NCBI GenBank assembly: GCA_021648375.1
Contig: JAKISW010000005.1
Location: 1 to 64,000 of the forward strand
DNA from: Devosiaceae bacterium
GTDB taxonomy: Bacteria; Pseudomonadota; Alphaproteobacteria; Rhizobiales; Devosiaceae
Reading direction: 5' to 3'
Length of the DNA: 64,000 bases
Of this stretch, positions 57,996-64,000 are shown in pieces. Position 1 is the stretch's first letter. The number at the start of each line of letters is the position of its first letter. A program made the translations under genes and the position numbers. The notes under the pieces are model-generated. The model saw only the letters and a program-made list of their open reading frames with translations, made no database searches and had not been told where the DNA came from.

Positions 57996-58385
57996 ATGCC
58001 AAAAGCAAGCACTATAAGCGTCCTGGTCGTTGACGATCAGCAATCAATGCGCGGCATCTGCAAATTCATCCTCAATCAGCTGGGGTTCCAGAAAATTACC
58101 GAAGCTAAAAGCGGGCGTGATGCACTGGGAAAATTGCAGGAAAACAAGATTGATCTGATTATATCGGACTGGAACATGGATGATATTGACGGTTTGACTT
58201 TACTCAAAGTTATTCGCAAGCACCCAAAAACCAAGACTATGCCGTTTATTATGGCGACTGGGCGCTCTGATAAGGAGCAGGTGAAAGAGGCGATTGTCGC
58301 CGGGGTTAATAATTATATCATCAAGCCGTTTGACGCCGGGTCGATGAAGAAAAAAATCGAGGCGGTTATTGGTGCCTTGGTTTAA
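57996..58385 (+). CDS. cheY: CheY-type response regulator 2
   Basis: 129-residue single receiver with VLVVDDQQSMRGICKFIL, phosphoacceptor D in LIISDWNMDDIDGLTLL, Thr in MATGRSD and Lys in NYIIKPFDAGSMKKKI. It differs clearly from CheY 1, as expected where one CheY drives the motor and another is a phosphate sink. It lies 91 bp after cheB and is followed by a small terminator. Confidence 0.93.
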   Translation: MPKASTISVLVVDDQQSMRGICKFILNQLGFQKITEAKSGRDALGKLQENKIDLIISDWNMDDIDGLTLLKVIRKHPKTKTMPFIMATGRSDKEQVKEAIVAGVNNYIIKPFDAGSMKKKIEAVIGALV

Positions 58386-58402
58386 TAGCCGGTAATTTTT
58401 AT

Positions 58403-58422
58403 TCAGGCGTTTGCCTGATTTT
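58403..58422 (+). terminator. Small intrinsic terminator after cheY 2
   Basis: TCAGGC-GTTT-GCCTGA followed by TTTT. The 6-bp stem is short, so some read-through into the receptor gene is likely. Confidence 0.5.
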
Positions 58423-58475
58423 AATACATACCAAGAAATTCTGCGTACTATTTTTCAATGCGATGGGGCATAAGC

Positions 58476-60932
58476 ATGACTTCCAAATCAAAAAAACAAT
58501 CGGTATCTGGGCTACAGCAACTGGTTTCAAGGTTTCCGATCCGGGTTCGTATTCTTGCCCTTTGTCTTGTGCCATTGGCGGGCCTGTTATTTATCGGCTT
58601 TCAGGAGCTGACCTCAGAATATGAGAAAACTGTTTCGGCCCAGCAGGCGCTCGCTATAACGGAAAAACTCCCGCTATTTTCAGAAATAATCCAGGCAATG
58701 CAACAAGAACGAGGCATGTCGGCTGGCTTTATTGCCTCGGGGGGGCAGAATTTTGTGGGCGAGCTAAGTGCGCAAAGGCCAAAAACTGATATCCAGTTTA
58801 CAGCTTTTAGTGGCTTTGTTGAAGATATGATGCAGCCGGGCATGAATATGGCGCCGGAGCTTATTGAAATATTTCAAACGGTGTTGGGTGAGTTTGAAGA
58901 TCTTGAGGCAATACGGAGTCAGGTGAGCGCTCTTCAGGTTTCAAAATCTGAAATGATTAGTTATTATACCGGAGTAATTGGCGAGCTGCTGCATACGATT
59001 GGACTTCAGATTTCCCTGTCAAAAGACCCTGTTATGTCGACAAAATTTCAGTCGCTGAGTGCATTGCTTCTGGCGAAGGAAAGTGCCGGGATTGAACGGG
59101 CGGTTGGTGCGGCGGCATTTTCAAGTAAAACAATAAATCGGGCGGACTACGCAAAATTTGTTGGTCTGGTTGATATGCAAAATGTGATGTTGGGTACATT
59201 CAGGGATACTGCGAGCGCTGAATTGCAACAATTCTTTGATGAAACAGTCAGCGGGACTATTGTTGATCAGGTCAATTTATACAGAGATTTGCTGCGCCAA
59301 GTTCCGTTTGGCGGCTCGATCGCTTCAGTTTCAGGCGCTCAATGGTTTGCAGCAACCACAGATCGCATTAATTTGCTCAATCAAGTGGATGATGAGGCAA
59401 CCACATATGCGATTGAGCTCGCTCGAGAACTGGAAGCAAAGGCATCCCAAAAATTATTGGTCAACGCCATAATTAATGGCGCAATTATTTTACTGACAAT
59501 TGTTATGGCCTTTATTGTGGTGCGCTCGATTAGCGGGCCGGTTATCCGACTGACTAAAACCATGGATGTAATGGCAGGTGGCAATTTCGATGTGGAAGTT
59601 TTTGGAACTGAAAACCACGATGAACTTGGAAAAATGGCACGGGCTGTCGAAATTTTCAAGCAAAACGGTTTAAAAGTTGCCGCCATGACCGAAGATGAAA
59701 AAGCCACCGCTGCGCGCAATATTGCGGAACGGAGCCAGATGATGGAACAGCTTGGGCATGCATTTGGCGATGTGGTTGGTGCTGCTGTTGCGGGTGATTT
59801 TTCCAAGCGTGTTGAAGCTGAATTCCCCGATGATGAACTTAATCAGCTCGGGGTGAAGGTAAATGAGCTTGTGCAGACTGTTGAGAGGGGTCTTGGGGAA
59901 ACCGGCGATGTTCTTGCCGCTTTAGCCAGAACCGATCTTACCATGCGGGTTGAAGGTCAATATGAAGGCTCGTTTGATAAGCTGAAGAACGATACAAATG
60001 CGGTTGCTGATAAGCTTTCCGATGTCATAGGTCAGTTGCGCGATACTTCGGGTGCTCTTAAATCTGCCACCGGTGAAATTCTTGCCGGGGCCAATGACCT
60101 TAGCGAGCGCACCACCAAGCAGGCGGCAACGGTTGAAGAAACCTCAGCCACCGTTGAGACACTTTCAAATACGGTTATGAAGAGTGCTGATCAGGCCGAT
60201 GAGGCCTCGACAAAGTCCAAGGTTTTGGCCCAAACAGCTGAACAAACCGGTCAGACTGTTGATCTGGCCACCGAAGCCATGGAGCGGATTACAACATCTT
60301 CGGCCAAGATATCAAATGTTATTGGCATGATTGACGATATTGCTTTTCAGACCAATCTTTTGGCATTGAACGCTTCTGTTGAAGCGGCTCGTGCCGGAGA
60401 GGCCGGGAAGGGCTTTGCGGTTGTTGCCATTGAAGTTCGTCGCCTTGCACAAAGTGCAGCTGAGGCTTCATCCGAGGTTAAGCAACTGGTTGAGCAAAGC
60501 GCAACTGAAGTTGGTACCGGCTCCAAGCACGTTGTTTCTGCGGCTGAAAAAATCAAGGAAATGATCATTGGAATTCAGGAAAGCTCGGAATTAATGGCAG
60601 CAATTGCCTCGGCGTCTCGTGATCAGGCTTCTTCGATTGATGAGGTTAATGTTGCCGTTCGTCAGATGGATGAAATGACCCAGCATAATGCAGCTTTGGT
60701 TGAAGAAACCAATGCGGCAATCGAACAGACCGATAACCAGGTGGATGAGCTGGACCGGATTGTTGATGTGTTCAAGCTTGGTGATAATGCCGGGCAACGA
60801 TCTGCCTCGCCGGCTCCACAGGCTGCACCAAGGCAGGGTATTAAGCAGATACAGGCCAAGGTTTCCAAGGCGGCTAAATCTTATCTGTCTGAAGGCAGTG
60901 CTGCTGTCGATAGTGAATGGGATGAGTTTTAG
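58476..60932 (+). CDS. Methyl-accepting chemotaxis protein with NIT sensor domain
   Basis: 818-residue receptor. The first membrane helix (about 25-45, ILALCLVPLAGLLFIGF) is followed by a periplasmic NIT-type domain (AMQQERGMSAGFIASGG is its signature; known NIT domains respond to nitrate/nitrite), a second helix (NGAIILLTIVMAFIVVRSI), two HAMP-like segments and the signalling hairpin with AGEAGKGFAVVAIEVRRLAQ at the tip. The C-terminus EWDEF fits the xWxxF tether for CheR/CheB. The ATG at 58476 follows GGGG by 7 nt; 58458 is an alternative. The TAG stop is supplied by a repeat tip. Confidence 0.92.
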   Translation: MTSKSKKQSVSGLQQLVSRFPIRVRILALCLVPLAGLLFIGFQELTSEYEKTVSAQQALAITEKLPLFSEIIQAMQQERGMSAGFIASGGQNFVGELSAQRPKTDIQFTAFSGFVEDMMQPGMNMAPELIEIFQTVLGEFEDLEAIRSQVSALQVSKSEMISYYTGVIGELLHTIGLQISLSKDPVMSTKFQSLSALLLAKESAGIERAVGAAAFSSKTINRADYAKFVGLVDMQNVMLGTFRDTASAELQQFFDETVSGTIVDQVNLYRDLLRQVPFGGSIASVSGAQWFAATTDRINLLNQVDDEATTYAIELARELEAKASQKLLVNAIINGAIILLTIVMAFIVVRSISGPVIRLTKTMDVMAGGNFDVEVFGTENHDELGKMARAVEIFKQNGLKVAAMTEDEKATAARNIAERSQMMEQLGHAFGDVVGAAVAGDFSKRVEAEFPDDELNQLGVKVNELVQTVERGLGETGDVLAALARTDLTMRVEGQYEGSFDKLKNDTNAVADKLSDVIGQLRDTSGALKSATGEILAGANDLSERTTKQAATVEETSATVETLSNTVMKSADQADEASTKSKVLAQTAEQTGQTVDLATEAMERITTSSAKISNVIGMIDDIAFQTNLLALNASVEAARAGEAGKGFAVVAIEVRRLAQSAAEASSEVKQLVEQSATEVGTGSKHVVSAAEKIKEMIIGIQESSELMAAIASASRDQASSIDEVNVAVRQMDEMTQHNAALVEETNAAIEQTDNQVDELDRIVDVFKLGDNAGQRSASPAPQAAPRQGIKQIQAKVSKAAKSYLSEGSAAVDSEWDEF

Positions 60933-60943
60933 GGTCCTGACCC
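60930..60943. repeat. Repeat tip TAGGGTCCTGACCC providing the receptor stop codon
   Basis: The same 14 nt occur at 42765-42778 in the phnE stop palindrome. TAG at 60930-60932 ends the receptor right after the EWDEF tether. Confidence 0.8.
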
Positions 60944-60970
60944 GAGAACCTAATGCTGAAATAATAAATT

Positions 60971-61007
60971 GAAAAGGGGCGCTTGAATAGCGCCCCTTTT
61001 CTTTTGT
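60971..61007 (+). terminator. Strong rho-independent terminator ending the chemotaxis cluster
   Basis: GAAAAGGGGCGC and GCGCCCCTTTTC form a perfect 12-bp stem with a 7-nt loop, followed by TTTTG. It closes the che cluster. Confidence 0.93.
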
Positions 61008-61122
61008 TGTGTCAAAAACTTCTATTATTTATAAAAGCTCTATCGTTTGGTGTTGACCACGCGGATTGCATATGAGCACATGCGCCGGGCCTGTGATCTA
61101 GATTATTTTTTGGGGGACGCAC

Positions 61123-61902
61123 TTGAGCGCTGATTTTATAATTGAAGTTAATAGTGTTTCGAAGAATTTTGGCGGGGTTGTTGCCGTCAATGAATGTTCT
61201 TTAAAGGTTGAAAGAGGTTCGATCACCGGCCTTATCGGCCCCAACGGGGCTGGAAAAACCACCCTGTTCAACATGGTTGCCGGAACCACCACTCCAAGTT
61301 CTGGAAATATAATCTTCGACGGCGAGGATGTTACCGGGTTCGATCCGCATATTCTGTTTGACCGGGGTATGCTCAGGACTTTTCAGATTGCCCATGAATT
61401 TTCTCAGATGAGCGCGATGGAAAACCTGATGATGGTGCCGGGCGATCAACCGGGTGAGCATTTGCTTGATGTATGGCTGAGACCATCTTTGGTGCGCAGC
61501 CGCGAATTGGAAGTTCGTCAAAAAGCCAATGATGTAATAGATTTTTTAAAACTTTCTCACATCAAGGATGAGTTGGCTGGAAACCTTTCCGGGGGACAAA
61601 AAAAGCTGCTGGAACTTGGGCGCACCATGATGGTTGATGCCAAGCTGGTATTACTTGATGAGGTTGCGGCCGGGGTAAACCGTACTTTGTTAAAAGACCT
61701 GGCGCACAATATTGAGCGCATGAACAAGGAGCTTGGGTATACGTTTTTTGTGATCGAGCATGATATGGATTTGATCGCCAGGCTTTGCGACCCGGTAATT
61801 GTCATGGCGCAGGGGCAGGTTATTGCCCAGGGACCGATGGAAGAAATACGCAAAAACCCTGAAATTATCGAAGCCTATTTTGGCACACCGGTGGAGGCAT
61901 AA
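61123..61902 (+). CDS. livG: Branched-chain-type ABC transporter ATP-binding protein (LivG)
   Basis: 259-residue cytoplasmic ATPase: Walker A GPNGAGKTT, signature LSGGQKKLLELGRTMM, Walker B LVLLDEVAAGVN (with Val in place of the usual Pro, normal for LivG). It begins with TTG: GGGGGA lies 6 nt before it and there is no ATG in the first 80 residues that would keep Walker A. It starts an operon livG-livF-livH-livM; no receptor gene lies within the window, so the ligand (amino acid, amide or urea) is unknown. Confidence 0.9.
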   Translation: MSADFIIEVNSVSKNFGGVVAVNECSLKVERGSITGLIGPNGAGKTTLFNMVAGTTTPSSGNIIFDGEDVTGFDPHILFDRGMLRTFQIAHEFSQMSAMENLMMVPGDQPGEHLLDVWLRPSLVRSRELEVRQKANDVIDFLKLSHIKDELAGNLSGGQKKLLELGRTMMVDAKLVLLDEVAAGVNRTLLKDLAHNIERMNKELGYTFFVIEHDMDLIARLCDPVIVMAQGQVIAQGPMEEIRKNPEIIEAYFGTPVEA

Positions 61903-61904
61903 AA

Positions 61905-62609
61905 ATGGCACTGGTGGCGCTTGAAAATGTCGAGGCAGGATATGGGGGAGCACCCATTCTCAAGGGTATAAATATGGAGATTGATGCCAGCGATATCGGG
62001 GTCATTGTCGGACCGAACGGGGCCGGGAAATCAACAGCTCTCAAGTCAATTTTCGGATTGCTTAAGGTTAGTTCCGGCACAATAAAATTTGATGATGAAG
62101 ATGTTACGAATTCTCTGCCCGACCGGTTGGTGCCCAAGGGTTTGAGTTTTGTACCTCAAGAGCACAATGTTTTTACAACCATGAGTGTCAATGAAAATCT
62201 GGAGATGGGGGCGTTTATTCGCCGCGATGATTTTTCTGACACTATGGATTCAGTTTATGAAATGTTTCCTCCCCTGAAGGAAAAACGCAATCAGCCGGCC
62301 GGTGAACTTTCCGGGGGGCAACGTCAGATGGTGGCTATGGGGCGGGCTTTGATGAGTAAACCAAGATTATTGTTGCTTGATGAGCCATCTGCCGGATTAT
62401 CACCGCGCTATATGCTGGAGATTTTTGAGCAGATTGTAAAAATCAACGCGTCCGGGGTGGGCATATTAATGGTTGAGCAGAATGCCCGGCAGGCGCTGGA
62501 ATTTGCTTCCAAGGGTTTTGTGCTGGCCAATGGGCAAAATCGGTTTACTGGAACTGGAAAAGAGCTTCTGAACGATCCGGAAGTGGCAAAAAGCTTTTTG
62601 GGCGGATAA
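61905..62609 (+). CDS. livF: Branched-chain-type ABC transporter ATP-binding protein (LivF)
   Basis: 234 residues with Walker A GPNGAGKST, SFVPQEHNVFTTMSVNENLE, signature LSGGQRQMVAMGRALM, and LLLDEPSAGLSPRYM. It is the second ATPase that pairs with LivG. It lies 2 bp after livG and 1 bp before livH. Confidence 0.92.
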   Translation: MALVALENVEAGYGGAPILKGINMEIDASDIGVIVGPNGAGKSTALKSIFGLLKVSSGTIKFDDEDVTNSLPDRLVPKGLSFVPQEHNVFTTMSVNENLEMGAFIRRDDFSDTMDSVYEMFPPLKEKRNQPAGELSGGQRQMVAMGRALMSKPRLLLLDEPSAGLSPRYMLEIFEQIVKINASGVGILMVEQNARQALEFASKGFVLANGQNRFTGTGKELLNDPEVAKSFLGG

Positions 62610-62610
62610 A

Positions 62611-63609
62611 ATGAATGAACTTATTTTCTTTGTGAACAAGGTTTTGGTGTCTGGGATGGTGCTTGGTTCCATCTATGCTTTGGGGGCAGTGGGCATAACG
62701 CTGATCTTTGGAATTCTCCGGTTTGCCCATTTTGCCCATGGTGATCTGATGACCCTTGGTGCCTTTGTGACGTTTATTTTGACAGTTATGGCGGCAGCTC
62801 TTGGCATTGTTGCGCCAATTCCCATGGCAATACTTGTATTGCCGCTGGCCATGGTAATTGCTGCCGGTCTGGCCCTTGGCATTGATAAAGGGTTTTATGA
62901 GCCTTTGAGGAAAAGGGGGGCAAAGCCGGTTATTCTGCTGATTGCCTCGATTGGGGTTACCCTGATGATCCAAGGGCTAATCCGTCTTTTTTCCGGGGTG
63001 TCCACCCGTAGTTTTTATGCGGATACGCCCAAGCAGATTTTTCGCATTGATATGTCATTTTTAGGGGCAAGCAGGCCAATAGTTGTTACCGAGCCTCAGA
63101 TATGGATGATCGGGCTGACAATAATTGCGGTGCTGGCCTTGCATTTTTTCCTGACCCGCTCGCGTCTGGGCAAGGGTATGCGGGCAATGGCCGATAATGC
63201 TGATCTGGCGCAAGTTTCTGGCATTAATACCAAACTGGTGGTGCGGGTGACATGGATTATTGCCGGGTCGCTGGCCTGTCTGGCGGGCACCATGCTGGCC
63301 CTAGATGTAACATTAAAACCCGATCTGGCGTTTAATATTATCCTGCCGATATTTGCCGCTGCCATTGTTGGCGGGCTTGGCCAATCCTATGGGGCAATTG
63401 CCGGGGGATTTCTGGTTGGGTTTGCAGAGACCATGGCAGTATTTAACTGGGCAGTATTATTGCGCCCGTTCAGAGCTGGCTTACCGGACTGGATACCTAA
63501 TGACCTCTCGATTGTTCCAACCGAATACAAGCTAACCGTTGCATTTACTATTCTGATTATTGTGTTGCTGGTCAAACCAACCGGTCTGTTTAAGGGGGTT
63601 TCCTCATGA
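62611..63609 (+). CDS. livH: Branched-chain-type ABC transporter permease (LivH)
   Basis: 332 residues, about eight membrane helices. Landmarks: GSIYALGAVGITLIFGILRF near the N-terminus, the loop DNADLAQVSGINTKLVVRVT and late IVGGLGQSYGAIAGGFLVGF. The length exceeds the about 290 typical residues because of an inserted segment near 120-170 (FSGVSTRSFYADTPKQIFRI). The stop overlaps the livM start by 4 bp. Confidence 0.92.
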   Translation: MNELIFFVNKVLVSGMVLGSIYALGAVGITLIFGILRFAHFAHGDLMTLGAFVTFILTVMAAALGIVAPIPMAILVLPLAMVIAAGLALGIDKGFYEPLRKRGAKPVILLIASIGVTLMIQGLIRLFSGVSTRSFYADTPKQIFRIDMSFLGASRPIVVTEPQIWMIGLTIIAVLALHFFLTRSRLGKGMRAMADNADLAQVSGINTKLVVRVTWIIAGSLACLAGTMLALDVTLKPDLAFNIILPIFAAAIVGGLGQSYGAIAGGFLVGFAETMAVFNWAVLLRPFRAGLPDWIPNDLSIVPTEYKLTVAFTILIIVLLVKPTGLFKGVSS

Positions 63610-64000
63610 TCAGACGCGCAGCTCTATTATATTTTGGTTTGGCGGGTCTGATAATTCTGGTCGCTTTGGTTATGGGTGCGCCATTTACTGTGCGCCTGAG
63701 CGTTGAAGCGCTGGCGCTTTCTCTCATTGCTCTGGGCCTTAATATCCAGTGGGGATATGGGGGATTGTTTAATTTCGGGGTGATGGGTTTTATCATGGTG
63801 GGCGGGTTTGCCGTTACCTTTATTTCTGTGCCGGTGAATATAGAGTTTTGGGGCTCTGAAGGGCCATTTATGTTGCTTAAGGTATTGATTGCCGCCGGCA
63901 TCGGGGCTTTGCTGATAATGGGAGCCAACCGGTTGCACCGGCTTGGGGCGTCCCCGCGCTGGCATCGCAGTGCTCAGGTGGCAGCCTGGATTGTTGCATA
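63606..64000 (+). CDS. livM: Branched-chain-type ABC transporter permease LivM (N-terminal part, cut by window edge)
   Basis: The visible 131 residues begin MIRRAALLYFGLAGLIILVA and contain LSLIALGLNIQWGYGGLFNF, the N-terminal LivM signature (A-L-x-L-N-x-x-x-G-x-x-G). The gene runs off the right edge. It starts within the livH stop codon (ATGA). Confidence 0.9.
   Translation, partial: MIRRAALLYFGLAGLIILVALVMGAPFTVRLSVEALALSLIALGLNIQWGYGGLFNFGVMGFIMVGGFAVTFISVPVNIEFWGSEGPFMLLKVLIAAGIGALLIMGANRLHRLGASPRWHRSAQVAAWIVA

Noticed and set aside
1..64000. CRISPR array, prophage or complete insertion sequence
   Set aside because: No regularly spaced repeats, no cas genes, no phage structural genes and no transposase reading frame were found on either strand.

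Overview
The window is chromosomal DNA of an alphaproteobacterium, most probably a member of the Hyphomicrobiales (Rhizobiales). Three things point there: the gene order rplU-rpmA-GNAT-obg-proB-proA; an L21 protein with the alanine/lysine-rich, helix-hairpin-helix C-terminal extension typical of that order; and a rhamnose locus laid out exactly as in Rhizobium leguminosarum (rhaDI divergent from rhaRSTPQUK). TRAP, TAXI and PhnCDE transporters and moderate GC suggest an environmental, perhaps marine, heterotroph. No rRNA, phage, complete insertion sequence or CRISPR array was seen. One tRNA gene (tRNA-Ser, anticodon CGA) is present.

Layout. 1-4400 (minus): housekeeping block proA (cut by the left edge), proB, obg, a GNAT acetyltransferase, rpmA, rplU. 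4689-5020: tRNA-Ser whose 3' end and downstream hairpin are duplicated about 165 bp further on. 5021-15808: the whole L-rhamnose regulon (isomerase, bifunctional aldolase/dehydrogenase, DeoR-type regulator, ABC importer, mutarotase, kinase). 15838-16107: a 270-bp element with 24-bp perfect terminal inverted repeats and a 58-codon reading frame. 16274-19345: type I secretion ABC protein and membrane fusion protein without a visible substrate. 19435-21807: mercury locus (merA, merF-like gene, divergent merR, textbook 19-bp-spacer promoter). 21813-25972: flippase, ATP-grasp ligase and two membrane proteins of unclear role. 26249-28196: ferric-reductase-like membrane protein and an EamA exporter.

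28354-34846: a TAXI-type TRAP transporter with its universal stress protein, then a class III aminotransferase and a BKACE (DUF849) enzyme, together a plausible uptake and breakdown route for an amino compound. 34872-35780: folD. 35936-43774: psuG, a PfkB kinase and a glycerate 2-kinase (pseudouridine/sugar-acid salvage), followed by a PhnD-PhnC-PhnE-PhnE importer and a HAD-like protein; no C-P lyase genes are nearby. 43866-50694: assorted small enzymes and regulators. 50782-60932: a chemotaxis cluster (STAS, CheY, CheA, CheW, a divergently oriented CheZ/CheT-like gene, CheD, CheR, CheB, second CheY, and a NIT-domain receptor ending in a CheR/CheB tether). 61123-64000: branched-chain-type ABC importer (two ATPases, permease, second permease cut by the right edge).

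A thread through the non-coding DNA is a family of palindromes built on GGGTC...GACCC. A full element lies after rhaK, a decayed copy after cheW, and short tips after phnE2 and the receptor gene actually supply the stop codons. The most unusual items are this element with its small reading frame, the covarying tRNA-Ser duplication, the 17-bp tandem duplication at the cheA start, and the CheZ/CheT-like protein.
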